64,000 nucleotides of DNA from positions 84,351 through 148,350 of the forward strand of contig NZ_ABCS01000013.1 in NCBI RefSeq assembly GCF_000170895.1. The letters run 5' to 3'. The notes beneath the pieces are model-generated. The model worked only from the letters and a program-made list of their open reading frames with translations. It was not told the origin of the DNA and made no database searches. This document shows positions 21,146 to 31,979 of the stretch, in pieces. The stretch comes from Plesiocystis pacifica SIR-1 (lineage in GTDB: Bacteria > Myxococcota_A > Polyangia > Nannocystales > Nannocystaceae). Position 1 is the first letter of the stretch, and the number at the start of each line of letters is the position of its first letter. A program made the position numbers and the translations under genes.

Positions 21146-21194
21146 TCGAGAGCGCCGCTCTCGAGACCACCATGACGGGTATCGCTCGTCATGG
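21146..21194. other. Two hairpins in the spacer between tRNA-like RNAs
   Basis: TCGAGAG (21146-21152) pairs with CTCTCGA (21158-21164), and CCATGACG (21170-21177) pairs with CGTCATGG (21187-21194). Neither is followed by a T run, so they look more like processing or spacer structures than terminators. Confidence 0.45.
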
Positions 21195-21225
21195 CTGGTG
21201 ACCATCACAATCGAATAGCCACATG

Positions 21226-21354
21226 CGCGCCGTAGCTCAATGGCAGAGCACTTCACGCGGTCGTCCACGCCTTGCCCGGCGCGAGCTGGGCCGAAGGAAT
21301 GATCGTTAGCGACTGTTAATCGTAGGGTTGTCGGTTCGAGTCCGACCGGCGCGC
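21226..21354 (+). ncRNA. tRNA-Asn(GTT)-like RNA with embedded Ro60-binding-like module
   Basis: tRNA elements: acceptor CGCGCCG/CGGCGCG, D arm GCTC/GAGC, anticodon loop CTGTTAA (anticodon GTT at 21315-21317), variable GGGTT, T arm GTCGG-TTCGAGT-CCGAC. A ~57-nt insert (about 21253-21309) again sits in the 5' strand of the anticodon stem. If it were removed at 28/29, only three of five stem pairs would be good (positions 27-43 and 28-42 mismatch), which argues against precise splicing to a working tRNA. The insert has GCGGTC/GATCGT, CCTT/AAGG and a 7-bp hairpin GCCCGGC/GCTGGGC with a GCGA tetraloop. Discriminator C, no CCA. Its last base directly abuts the stop codon of the convergent uvrC gene. 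Confidence 0.66.
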
Positions 21355-23502
21355 CTATCCCCCGCTCAAGCTCGCGTGGATCTGCTCGGCGAGCTTGGGC
21401 CCCACGCCCTTGACCTCGGCGAGCGCGTCCACGTCTGCTGCGCGGATCGCCTTGACCGTCCCGAAGTGCCGCAGCAGCGCCTTCTTGGTCGCCGGCCCCA
21501 CGCCCTTGATGCCGTCGAGGGTCGAGGTCAGGGCTCGCTTGCCGCGGCGCTTGCGGTGGTGGGTGATCGCAAAGCGGTGCGCCTCGTCGCGGAGCCGGGT
21601 CATCAGGTAGAGCTCGGACGAGCCGTGGGCGAGGGCGATGGCGTCGCGCGCCCCGGGGACGAACACGCGCTCGGGCTTGACCTTGCCCTCATCGCTCTGG
21701 CCGTCGTCTTGCTCGGCGTCGGCCGTGGCCACGACGTAGTCGGCGAGGGCCTGGCCGGCGTACTCGCCCGCGACCTTGGCCTCGGCGTCTGCCTTTTCCT
21801 CCGCCGCGGCCTCGCGCAGCTCCTCGAGGCCCGCGCGGGTGGCCGTGGGCGCGAAGCGGCGCTCCTTGGCCAGCGACACCAGGTCGACGCCCTCGTCGCC
21901 CAGGGCGATGCCCATGTCCTGCATGGCGGCGATGACCCGGCCGAGCTGGCCCTTGCCGCCGTCGATGACGATCAGGTCGGGGAGCGCCCAGCTGTCGTCC
22001 TCGGCCCCGCGGTCGAGGGCCCGGCGGAAGCGGCGGGTCAGGACCTCGTACATCGAGCGGAAGTCGTCGTTTTGGCGCTCGCCCTGGCTGAGCCCGGCGC
22101 CGCCGTCGTCGACCTGGCCCTTGATCTTGAAGTGGCGGTAGGCGGCCTTGTCGGGCTGGCCGTCGGTGAACACGACCATGGACGCGACCGGATCGCTGCC
22201 CTGGATGTGGCTGACGTCGTAGCACTCGATGCGCCGGGGCAGCCGGCTCAGGCGCAGGCGCTCGCGCAGCCGGGTCAGCGCCTGCTCGGCGTCGTCTCGC
22301 TTGCTGCGGCGGGTCGCAAAGTTGCTCGCGGCGTTGCGCTCGGCGAGCAGGGTCAGGCGCTTGCGGGGGCCTCGCTTGGGGACCTTGATGGCCACGCTGC
22401 GGCGGCGGTCGGCGAGCAGCTCCCCGCGCCGCTCGGACAGCCAGTCGGCCAGGGGCGCGGCGTCGTCCTCGGCCAGCTCGAAGGGCAAGAGCAGCTCCTC
22501 GGGGACCAGCGGGGCCTCGTCGTAGTAGGCCGAGAGGAAGCTCGACAGGACCTCGGGGTCGGGGAGCTCCATGCCCGAGGCGCCGAAGCGCTGGCTGCCG
22601 ATGAGCTTGCCGGCGCGCACGTGCATGACCACGAACTCGACGCTCCCGCCCTCGCGGTACATGCCGATGACGTCCTGGTCGAGCTCGTCGGTGCCGACGA
22701 CCTCCTGGCGCTGGAGGCTGGTCTCGATCGCCCGCAGCTGGTCGCGGATCCGGGCGGCCTGCTCGAACTCGAGGTTCTCGGCCGCCGCCTCCATGCGCGC
22801 GCTCAGGCCCTTGACCAGCTCCGTGTGCCGGCCCGAGAGGAACAGGCCGACGTCCTTGACCTGCTCGGCGTAGGCGCCCTCGTCGACCTCGTAGACGCAG
22901 GGCGCGGGGCAGCGGCCGATCTGATATTGCAGGCAGGGCCGCTTGCGGTTGCGGAGCACGAAGTCCGAGCAGGTCCGCAGCTGGAAGTGGCGGTTGACCA
23001 CGCGCAGGGTGTGGCGGGCCGAGGTCGCCGAGTGGTAGGGGCCGTAGTAGTTGGCCTTGTCGCTGGCGATGTTGCGCACGACGTCGAGCTTGGGCCAGTC
23101 CTTGTCCGGGTCGAGGCGCAGCACCAGGTACTGCTTGTCGTCGCGGAGCTTGACGTTGAAGCGCGGGTGGTAGCGCTTGATCAGGTTGTTCTCGAGCAGC
23201 ATCGCCTCCTTGTCGTTGGAGGTGATGACCGCCTCGATGTCGCCGAGGATGCGGCCCAGGGTCGGGACGAAGCGCCGGGTGTCGTGGCCGTTGAAGTACT
23301 GGCGCACGCGCTGACGCAGGCGCCGGGCCTTGCCCACGTAGACCACCCGGCCCTTGCGGTCGCGCATCACGTAGACGCCCGGGTCCGCGGGCAGGCGCTC
23401 GACGAGCTCGACGAGCTGTTCGCGGTTGCGGGCCCGGGGCTTCCAGTCGGGGGGGATGTCGGCGGCCTCGTCGGCCGGCGCGAGGCGACGGCTTCGGGCC
23501 AT
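21355..23502 (-). CDS. uvrC: UvrABC excinuclease subunit C
   Basis: 715 residues from ATG 23502; a GTG at 23514 that overlaps the rseP stop (GTGA) is an alternative start with translational coupling. UvrC makes both incisions in nucleotide-excision repair. Seen: the N-terminal GIY-YIG domain (PGVYVMRDRKGRVVYVGKAR), a Cys-rich block (CPAPCVYEV), the UVR motif (NLEFEQAARIRDQLRAIE), the RNase-H-like endonuclease domain (IECYDVSHIQGSDPVASMVV, LIVIDGGKGQLGRV) and a C-terminal helix-hairpin-helix pair (IKGVGPATKKALLRHFG, VKGVGPKLAEQIH). An insert of ~55 acidic/Ala-rich residues lies between LAKERRF and KPERVFVPGARD. Last gene of a three-gene minus-strand operon; its stop codon abuts the tRNA-Asn-like RNA. 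Confidence 0.96.
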   Translation of the reverse strand: MARSRRLAPADEAADIPPDWKPRARNREQLVELVERLPADPGVYVMRDRKGRVVYVGKARRLRQRVRQYFNGHDTRRFVPTLGRILGDIEAVITSNDKEAMLLENNLIKRYHPRFNVKLRDDKQYLVLRLDPDKDWPKLDVVRNIASDKANYYGPYHSATSARHTLRVVNRHFQLRTCSDFVLRNRKRPCLQYQIGRCPAPCVYEVDEGAYAEQVKDVGLFLSGRHTELVKGLSARMEAAAENLEFEQAARIRDQLRAIETSLQRQEVVGTDELDQDVIGMYREGGSVEFVVMHVRAGKLIGSQRFGASGMELPDPEVLSSFLSAYYDEAPLVPEELLLPFELAEDDAAPLADWLSERRGELLADRRRSVAIKVPKRGPRKRLTLLAERNAASNFATRRSKRDDAEQALTRLRERLRLSRLPRRIECYDVSHIQGSDPVASMVVFTDGQPDKAAYRHFKIKGQVDDGGAGLSQGERQNDDFRSMYEVLTRRFRRALDRGAEDDSWALPDLIVIDGGKGQLGRVIAAMQDMGIALGDEGVDLVSLAKERRFAPTATRAGLEELREAAAEEKADAEAKVAGEYAGQALADYVVATADAEQDDGQSDEGKVKPERVFVPGARDAIALAHGSSELYLMTRLRDEAHRFAITHHRKRRGKRALTSTLDGIKGVGPATKKALLRHFGTVKAIRAADVDALAEVKGVGPKLAEQIHASLSGG

Positions 23503-23510
23503 GGCGGGGC

Positions 23511-24806
23511 TCACTCGGCGGGGGCGGGCTCGGCGGGGGCAGGCTCGGGCTTGGCCTCGGCTTCGGGGGCCGGGTCTTTAGCCGCAGGCTCGGGCTTGGC
23601 CTCGGCCTCGGGGGCCTTCTCGCCCTCTTCAGCCTCGGGCGCAGCCTCACCCTCACCTTCGGACTCGCCGGCCTCGATCTTCATCGCCTCGGCCTCGAAC
23701 TCCGCCGCGACCTGGCGCCACACCGGCCCCTTGTCGCCGCCGATGTCGTTGAACACGGTGACGTAGGCGACCATGCCCAGCAGCGCGATCATGCCGACCA
23801 TGTGCACGCGCTCCTCGAGCATCTTGTTGGGCGGCCGGCGAGCGATGAGCTCGTAGAACAGGAACACCAGGCGCCCGCCGTCGAGGGCGGGGATGGGGAA
23901 GAGGTTGAACATGCCCAGGGCCGTGGAGATCAGCGCGCTGATCACCAGGAAGTCGATCACGCCCTGGTCGGCGCTGGTCTTGATGGCCTTGGCGATGGCC
24001 ACGGGCCCGCCGACCTTGCCCTTGCTCTCGCCCTTGATGGCCTTGGCCATGAACTGGAGCTGGCGCTTGGTCTGGGCGAAGGGCCACTCGACGCCCATCC
24101 ACACGGCCTTGGCCGGGTTGACGGGCATGTAGTCGCCCTTGACGGCCAAGGTGGTGTTGAGCGCGGGGGCCTCGGCGTTGAGGGCCACGGGGAACTCGAG
24201 GGGCTCGACCTCGCCGCCCTCGGAGGTGCGCTCGACGCTGATGACCACCGTCTCGCCGAGCTTCTCCTTGGTCATCTCGATGACCTTGCCCTGGGCCTCG
24301 GGGCCGCGAACCTCTTCACCGTCAATGGCGATGATCTCGTCGCCGACCTCGAGGCCCGCGGCGGCGGCCGGGCTGCCGACCCCAAAACCGCCGATCTCGA
24401 CGCCGACGGGCTCTTGCACGCCGACGGAGGCGAACACCCCGGCCATGATGATGATCGCGGCGAGGTAGTTGGTGATCGGGCCGCCGGCGATGGCCAGGAG
24501 CCGGGCCCACAGCGGGCTGTCTCGGAAGTTGCGGTAGCCGACGGGGGCCGGGGGCAGGTTGCCCTCTTCGTCGAGGGAGTACTCCTCGGGCTCCATGCCG
24601 ACGATGTGCACGTAGGCGCCGAAGGGGATCGCGCTGATGACGTACTCCGTGCCCTTGTAGGTGAACAGGCGGAGGATGACCGGGCCGATGCCGAACACGC
24701 TGAAGCGGTCGACGTGCATCCCGCCGATTTTGGCGCAGATGAAGTGACCGAACTCGTGGATGACGATCAGGAGCGAGAGGGCGAGAATGGCCAGGAGCCA
24801 GGACAC
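23511..24806 (-). CDS. rseP: Site-2 intramembrane zinc protease RseP
   Basis: 431 residues, GTG start at 24806. Site-2 proteases cut membrane-embedded substrates such as anti-sigma factors. Seen: zinc motif HEFGH (residues 17-21) in the first membrane helix, GGPITNYLAA in the second, a periplasmic PDZ domain (VGSPAAAAGLEVGDEIIAIDG) and the third zinc-ligand region NLFPIPALDGGRL. Only one PDZ domain is evident, unlike the two in E. coli. A non-conserved tail of ~75 residues rich in Glu/Ala/Pro follows the last helix. It lies 18 bases downstream of the glycosyltransferase-like gene and just upstream of uvrC, so operonic expression is likely. A TATAGT hexamer sits about 9 bases before the GTG. 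Confidence 0.93.
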   Translation of the reverse strand: MSWLLAILALSLLIVIHEFGHFICAKIGGMHVDRFSVFGIGPVILRLFTYKGTEYVISAIPFGAYVHIVGMEPEEYSLDEEGNLPPAPVGYRNFRDSPLWARLLAIAGGPITNYLAAIIIMAGVFASVGVQEPVGVEIGGFGVGSPAAAAGLEVGDEIIAIDGEEVRGPEAQGKVIEMTKEKLGETVVISVERTSEGGEVEPLEFPVALNAEAPALNTTLAVKGDYMPVNPAKAVWMGVEWPFAQTKRQLQFMAKAIKGESKGKVGGPVAIAKAIKTSADQGVIDFLVISALISTALGMFNLFPIPALDGGRLVFLFYELIARRPPNKMLEERVHMVGMIALLGMVAYVTVFNDIGGDKGPVWRQVAAEFEAEAMKIEAGESEGEGEAAPEAEEGEKAPEAEAKPEPAAKDPAPEAEAKPEPAPAEPAPAE

Positions 24807-24824
24807 CCCGGGACTATAGTCGGC

Positions 24825-25484
24825 TCAGCGCCTGCGGTCGAAGTGGCCCAAGCCCACCCGGCCGAGGCGGCCGCGGACGAACAAGGTCGCGCGCTGGCGC
24901 AAGCCGTGATCGCGCGGCGGGCTCCAGGCCGCGTGCTGCCCGTGGGAGTCGAGCATGGCCTGAACCTCGCGTTGGGCGCTGACGAGCCCGCCGCGGTGCC
25001 AGCCGAGGGCCGCCTGGCCGAGGTTTCGCCCGACGGCGAGCACTTCGCCCGGGATGAGCGCGGCTGGATCGCCGCAGAAGACCTGGCGCGCCGCCCACAG
25101 AGCCCGATCGACCTCGAATGGCGCATCGACGATGAGCCACACCCGCCCGCGGGCCGTACGCGCGAGCTGGCGCACGGCCGTGCCCCGCGGGAGGTCCTGG
25201 ATCGAGCGTAGCTCGGGCAACTTGCGGTGGAGGATGCTCAGCACGCTCAGCGTGTTGTCCCGGGAGCCCTCGTCGAGGGCGAGGAGCTCGTGACGCAGGG
25301 GCAGATCTCCGGAGATCGTGGCTTCCTCACGTTCACCCCGCTGGGGGGGCGTGGTCGTGTCTCGCCACTCGCCGGCCTCGAGCTCGGCGGCGAGGCTGCT
25401 GGCGACCTCCGCGGCGGCCCGGGCCATCTCGGGGAGGCGGGTCTCGTCGTCACGCAGGCACAGGGCGATGGACAGGTCGGGCAT
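24825..25484 (-). CDS. Family-2-like glycosyltransferase, divergent
   Basis: 219 residues from ATG 25484. The N-terminus (PDLSIALCLRDDETRLPEM) and LLALDEGSRDNTLSVL match the beginning and the DxGSxDxT block of GT-A family-2 glycosyltransferases. A DAPFEVDRALW segment sits where the metal-binding DxD region is expected. The remainder is short and lacks a recognisable catalytic base motif, so activity is uncertain; it may be a nucleotide-sugar-binding-like protein only. No membrane helix. First gene of the operon with rseP and uvrC. Confidence 0.6.
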   Translation of the reverse strand: MPDLSIALCLRDDETRLPEMARAAAEVASSLAAELEAGEWRDTTTPPQRGEREEATISGDLPLRHELLALDEGSRDNTLSVLSILHRKLPELRSIQDLPRGTAVRQLARTARGRVWLIVDAPFEVDRALWAARQVFCGDPAALIPGEVLAVGRNLGQAALGWHRGGLVSAQREVQAMLDSHGQHAAWSPPRDHGLRQRATLFVRGRLGRVGLGHFDRRR

Positions 25485-25671
25485 GGCGGGGCGCAGGGAG
25501 CTTGACCCGGCCGATCACCGCGGGTCAAGGGAGGCCCCCGGCTGCTTCAACATGTTGCGCGCAACGTCGGGCCGCCGCGGCCGATGAGGGAGGGCAGGCG
25601 CGTCTCGCTCGGGCCCCCGCCGCTTGCCATCCTCGTGTCCAGGCCCGAACATTCCCGAATCAGGAGCCGCC

Positions 25672-26268
25672 ATGGCCGGAATCAACAAAGTCATCCTCGT
25701 CGGTAACCTCGGGCGCGACCCCGAGCTTCGCTACACCCAAGGCGGCACGGCCGTCGCCCGCTTGTCCGTCGCCACCACCCGGCGCTGGCGCAACAAGCAG
25801 TCCAACGAGATGGTCGAGGAGACCGAGTGGCACCGTGTCACGGTGTGGGGCCAGACCGCAGAGCACTGCAACAACTACTTGTCCAAGGGCCGGCAGGTCT
25901 ACGTCGAGGGTCGGCTCCAGACCCGCAGCTACGACGACAAGGAAGGCATCAAGCGCTACTCCACCGAGATCATCGCGGACACCGTGCAGTTCCTGGGCGG
26001 CCGTGATGGCGGCGGCGGTGGAGGTCGCGGAGGTGGCGGTGGCTACGACGGCGGAGGCGGAGGCGGCGGCTACGGAGGTGGCGGCGGCGGAGGCGGCTAC
26101 GGAGGTGGCGGCGGAAGCAGCTACGGCGGTGGTGGTAGCGGAGGCGGCGGCTACGGAGGTGGCGGCGGCGGAGGCAACAGCGGCGGTGGAGGCCCCGCGC
26201 CCTACGACCCCGGCGACTACTCGCCCGTGGGCGGGGGCGGGGGCGACGACGACGACATCCCCTTTTGA
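25672..26268 (+). CDS. ssb: Single-stranded DNA-binding protein
   Basis: 198 residues from ATG 25672 with an AGGAG site ~7 bases upstream. The OB fold covers residues 1-110: [39 protein letters not shown] and [18 protein letters not shown] are standard SSB blocks. A ~70-residue Gly/Tyr-rich low-complexity linker follows (GGGGGYGGG repeats). The protein ends in the acidic tip DDDDIPF that binds partner proteins in replication and repair. It stands alone and is followed by a dispersed repeat and a strong terminator. Confidence 0.97.
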   Translation: MAGINKVILVGNLGRDPELRYTQGGTAVARLSVATTRRWRNKQSNEMVEETEWHRVTVWGQTAEHCNNYLSKGRQVYVEGRLQTRSYDDKEGIKRYSTEIIADTVQFLGGRDGGGGGGRGGGGGYDGGGGGGGYGGGGGGGGYGGGGGSSYGGGGSGGGGYGGGGGGGNSGGGGPAPYDPGDYSPVGGGGGDDDDIPF

Positions 26269-26270
26269 TC

Positions 26271-26355
26271 TTGCCCCCACGGTCGGCTCGGAGCCGGGGA
26301 CGCTTCGTCGCTCCCGCTCCTCCGCTCTGGCTTGGTGGGCAACGGGGGTCGCCCC
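26271..26355 (+). repeat. Dispersed ~85-bp intergenic repeat, copy 1
   Basis: From TTGCCCCCAC through CGCTTCGTCGCT and CTTGGTGGGCAAC this stretch matches, at roughly 80 percent identity by eye, the reverse complement of about 33050-33135. TTGCCC at the left and GGGCAA at the right suggest a stem-loop element. It starts 3 bases after the ssb stop. Confidence 0.6.
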
Positions 26356-26373
26356 CGAGAGTACGGCTCGAAC

Positions 26374-26411
26374 AAAAAGGGCAGCGCACGAAGCCGTGCG
26401 CTGCCTTTTCG
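26374..26411. terminator. Bidirectional rho-independent terminator
   Basis: Perfect 11-bp stem GGCAGCGCACG (26380-26390) with CGTGCGCTGCC (26395-26405), preceded by AAAAA and followed by TTTTC. It serves ssb on the plus strand and the convergent RDD gene on the minus strand. Confidence 0.88.
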
Positions 26412-26431
26412 TTTCGAGGGTGCGTCTCGGA

Positions 26432-27091
26432 TCAGCCGTCCGCGGCGACGATGACCTTGGTGCTGGCGATGTGGTCGTGCAGGCAGCGACGCTGCTCGCC
26501 GAAGATCATCAGGGCGTCGACGAGCCCGAAGAAGGGGATGATCTGGTTAGCCACGCCGATGACCCAGCTGCGCAACAGCACGCCGTGGACGAAGTCGACG
26601 GGGCTGCCGTCCTCCATCACGATCCGGATGCCCATCCACTTCTTGGCCAGGCTCTGGCCCGTGGTCGAGATCAGGTACCACTGGTAGATGGCGAGGGCGA
26701 AGATGCCCACGAAGCCGAGCAGGCCCAGCGGAATGAGCTCGGCGCCGAAGCCAATGCCGGCGAAGATCGCCGGGACGACGTAGAGCATCCCGTCGACGAT
26801 CGCCGCGCCGAGTCGAGTGCCGCGCTCGGCGAGGGGCTGGTGGAGCGCGGGGGTCGGGTTCGCCCAGGCCGTGTCGACGGCGGCGCTCGGCGGGGCGTAG
26901 GGGTTGTAGGCAGGCTGGCCGACGTTGGCCGGCACCCCTCCCGAGTTGGGTGGGTTCGAGGCGTAGGGGTTCGCCGCTTCGGAGCCGGGCGGCGCCGCGT
27001 AGGGATTTTGCGGGGGCAAGCCGTAGGGGTTTTGGTCCGGCGAGTTGGAGGCGTAGGGGTTGTCGTTCACGTGGCTCTCCAGCGTGGGCAT
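26432..27091 (-). CDS. RDD-family membrane protein
   Basis: 219 residues from ATG 27091. The first ~80 residues are a hydrophilic linker with repeated NPYA/NPYG motifs. The RDD domain follows: LAERGTRLGAAIVDGMLYVV carries the conserved Arg and Asp, then helices (AIFAGIGFGAELIPLGLLGF; FALAIYQWYLI), TTGQSLAKKWMGIRIV and RCLHDHIASTKVI. Four hydrophobic segments are visible. RDD proteins are small membrane proteins, some linked to ion transport; the substrate here is unknown. Convergent with ssb, sharing the terminator. Confidence 0.86.
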   Translation of the reverse strand: MPTLESHVNDNPYASNSPDQNPYGLPPQNPYAAPPGSEAANPYASNPPNSGGVPANVGQPAYNPYAPPSAAVDTAWANPTPALHQPLAERGTRLGAAIVDGMLYVVPAIFAGIGFGAELIPLGLLGFVGIFALAIYQWYLISTTGQSLAKKWMGIRIVMEDGSPVDFVHGVLLRSWVIGVANQIIPFFGLVDALMIFGEQRRCLHDHIASTKVIVAADG

Positions 27092-27267
27092 GCAGCGCTG
27101 ACGTACAATCTTAGGCCGCCTCGTGTTCCGGTTCCATCACCGGCTGGGGAGCTTCGAAGTTGGGCGCGCATGGCAACCTTGCGCCGGATGCGCGATGTGG
27201 CTCGGAGTCTGCTCCAAAGTGGCGTGGTCTCCTGAATTCGACCTCCCGCGCGGTGAGACCGGCTAGC

Positions 27268-27831
27268 ATGCCTGGGATGGAGCGCGTCCCCCCCCGCCCT
27301 TTCGCCCGCCTCGTTCTCCCGTGTCTGGCCTCTGCCCTCCTCCTGGGTGTCTCGGCGTGCAAGCCTGCGGATGAGGAGGTGACCTACGACCCCGAGGAGG
27401 TCCTGGCGACGGCCGCCGACTACCAGACCGCGCTCGAGCGCCTCGACGTCGAGCCGGTTCCCTCGGTCCACGGCGACGGCATGGGCACGGCGGCCTTCTA
27501 CGCCAACTCGGAGGCGGCCGAGGTGTTCCGCTCCATCGACCCCGGCGATCCCGACGCGACGGCGACCTTTCCCCGCGGCTCGATCCTGGTCAAGGAGAAC
27601 TTCGACTCCGCGCAGATCTCCCACGGGATGCTCTCGGTCATGGCCAAGTTCGAGGAGGGCTACAACCCGCTGGGCAACGACTGGTTCTTCGCCATGGTCG
27701 ACCTCGACGGCAACGTGCTCGACAACAAGGCGGGCAACGGGGCCGACGTCGAGTTCTGCCGCGACTGCCACTCGCAGATGGGCGCGGACACGGATCTGGT
27801 GATCGGCCTCGAGGCCGACCAGCTGCGCTGA
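27268..27831 (+). CDS. Cytochrome P460-like haem lipoprotein
   Basis: 187 residues from ATG 27268. A signal peptide ends in lipobox LGVSAC (~residue 31). The mature part has the P460 pattern: FYANSEAAEVFRS, FPRGSILVKENFD, a core with VMAKFEEGYNPLGNDWFFAM and a single C-terminal CxxCH haem motif (FCRDCHSQMG). P460 proteins are periplasmic c-type haem enzymes oxidising hydroxylamine or related nitrogen compounds; the usual haem cross-linking Lys may be the Lys of VKE or MAK, which I cannot decide. Its stop lies 3 bases from the convergent methyltransferase stop. Confidence 0.8.
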   Translation: MPGMERVPPRPFARLVLPCLASALLLGVSACKPADEEVTYDPEEVLATAADYQTALERLDVEPVPSVHGDGMGTAAFYANSEAAEVFRSIDPGDPDATATFPRGSILVKENFDSAQISHGMLSVMAKFEEGYNPLGNDWFFAMVDLDGNVLDNKAGNGADVEFCRDCHSQMGADTDLVIGLEADQLR

Positions 27832-27834
27832 GGC

Positions 27835-28911
27835 TCAGCGCTTTTTCTTGGCGGTCGCCTTCTTCTTGGCGGCCGTCTTTTTCTTGGCGGCCGCTTTTTT
27901 CTTGGCGGTCGCCTTGTTCTTGGCGGTCGCCTTGTTCTTGGCGGCCGCCTTCTTCTTGGCGGTCACCTTCTTGGCGGTCACCTCCTTGGTGGTCGCCTTC
28001 TTTTTGGCGGTCGCCTTCTTTTTGGCGGTCGCCTTCTTCGCCCGCTTCTTCGACACCTTCTTGCGCGGCTTGGCGACCTTCGGCTTGGGGCTGTCGTCGA
28101 CCGCCGCGGCCGAGTCCGCGCCGCGCTCGAGCGAGGGCGGGTCGGCGCGCTCGGGGGACCAGCGCACGCTCCGGGGCCGCTTTGCCCGGCTCTTCCACAG
28201 CTCGAAGACCAGGAAGTAGGAGTGGTTCTTGCGCGCGTGGACCTGCTCGAGCAGGCGGCTGACGGCCGGCGCGTTGCTGCGCACGAGCACGAACAGGTCC
28301 TTGCAGTAAAAGCCCATGTCCTCGTAGCCCGTGATGATCTCGACGTGGGTCAGGCGCTGCTTGTTGGCGCTGACCTCGTCCTGGGTCTTGACGATGAGCT
28401 TGCCGCCGGGCTTGAGCACGCGCCGCGCCTCGAGCCCGGCGCGCAGGTAGAGATCGGTCACGGCGTCGTGCCACTTGGGCGCACCCTCGTCGGCCTGGTA
28501 GGTTCGGCCGTCGGCGTAGGCGTCGCGGAAGGCGGCGTGGGTGCCCGAGCCAGCCCGGTGGGTCTGCGAGCGGCGGAAGAAGCCCTCCATGTAGGGCGGG
28601 TCGAGGACGACGCAGTCGAGGCTGTCGTCTTCGTAGGGCAGTTCGCGACAATCGACTGCGTCGCGATAGCGCACGAACATGTCCTGCTCTTTGATGGCGA
28701 GCTCGATGTCCGAGGCCCACAGCTCGTAGGTGCCGGGCTGAATCAGCTTCCAGAACACGCCCTTGCCGTAGGTGACGTCCGCGACGCGGCTGTGCACGGG
28801 GACGTGGAGCTCCATGATCCGTCGAAACAGCTCGGCGTTGTCACCGATGTGTGCCGATTGCACGAGCTTGGAGGTGCTCGTGCCGCCTTGAACGCGCTTG
28901 CCCGTGGCCAC
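27835..28911 (-). CDS. DNA methyltransferase (DPPY motif) with histone-H1-like Lys/Ala tail
   Basis: 358 residues, GTG start at 28911. The N-terminal two thirds are a Rossmann methyltransferase: [15 protein letters not shown] at the SAM site, the catalytic motif [10 protein letters not shown], then [20 protein letters not shown] marks N6-adenine or N4-cytosine DNA methylation. The final ~80 residues are tandem [15 protein letters not shown] repeats, as in bacterial histone-H1-like proteins, and should bind DNA nonspecifically. No restriction enzyme gene lies beside it, so it looks like an orphan methylase. Divergent from aconitase. Confidence 0.85.
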   Translation of the reverse strand: MATGKRVQGGTSTSKLVQSAHIGDNAELFRRIMELHVPVHSRVADVTYGKGVFWKLIQPGTYELWASDIELAIKEQDMFVRYRDAVDCRELPYEDDSLDCVVLDPPYMEGFFRRSQTHRAGSGTHAAFRDAYADGRTYQADEGAPKWHDAVTDLYLRAGLEARRVLKPGGKLIVKTQDEVSANKQRLTHVEIITGYEDMGFYCKDLFVLVRSNAPAVSRLLEQVHARKNHSYFLVFELWKSRAKRPRSVRWSPERADPPSLERGADSAAAVDDSPKPKVAKPRKKVSKKRAKKATAKKKATAKKKATTKEVTAKKVTAKKKAAAKNKATAKNKATAKKKAAAKKKTAAKKKATAKKKR

Positions 28912-29046
28912 GGAGCGAACGCTACACGAAAGCGAAGGCCCGCGGAGCCGGCGCGGCCCAGCGAGCCGCGCTCACCCATGAAAATCCGGCAAATTTGCGC
29001 GAATCGGGGCGATCCGAGGGCTATGGGGACACCCGCGGGACTGCGC

Positions 29047-29052
29047 TATAGT
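29047..29052 (+). promoter_or_regulatory. Candidate -10 element for aconitase gene
   Basis: TATAGT matches five of six bases of the sigma-70 -10 box and lies 73 bases before the aconitase start. No convincing -35 box is found at the right distance. Confidence 0.25.
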
Positions 29053-29124
29053 CCGCCCGCCGAGCGGCCCCTCGACCCTCCCGAGCCGGCCCTGCACCGC
29101 AACCTGATCAGCGAGAAGCAACCC

Positions 29125-31848
<2,724 letters not shown>

Positions 31849-31869
31849 GGGCGCTCCGCCTTCGCCGGG

Positions 31870-31901
31870 GACCCTCGGAGCTGCGGCTCCGGGGGTCTTT
31901 T
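31870..31901 (+). terminator. Rho-independent terminator after aconitase
   Basis: GACCC-T-CGGAG (31870-31880) pairs with CTCCG-G-GGGTC (31887-31897), followed by TTTT. Lies 21 bases after the acnA stop. Confidence 0.86.
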
Positions 31902-31979
31902 CGCATGAGCCTGGCCAGATGACGGGCCAGATCGACGAGGCTCGTGCAAGACCAACTCGCGGGGGCCGAAGAGGCAGCG

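Noticed and set aside
21146..21194. Rho-independent terminators between the tRNA-like RNAs
   Set aside because: Hairpins are present but no T run follows either one.
20879..21309. Group I introns in the three tRNA-like genes
   Set aside because: Inserts are only 57-61 nt, lack the conserved core, and sit in the anticodon stem rather than the loop.
20850..21354. Ordinary Phe, Thr and Asn tRNA genes
   Set aside because: Each is interrupted in the anticodon stem, has C73 and lacks CCA; one would have a mismatched anticodon stem even after insert removal.
21328..23766. Long plus-strand open frame across uvrC and the 3' end of rseP
   Set aside because: Antisense shadow of uvrC/rseP with no recognisable domain.
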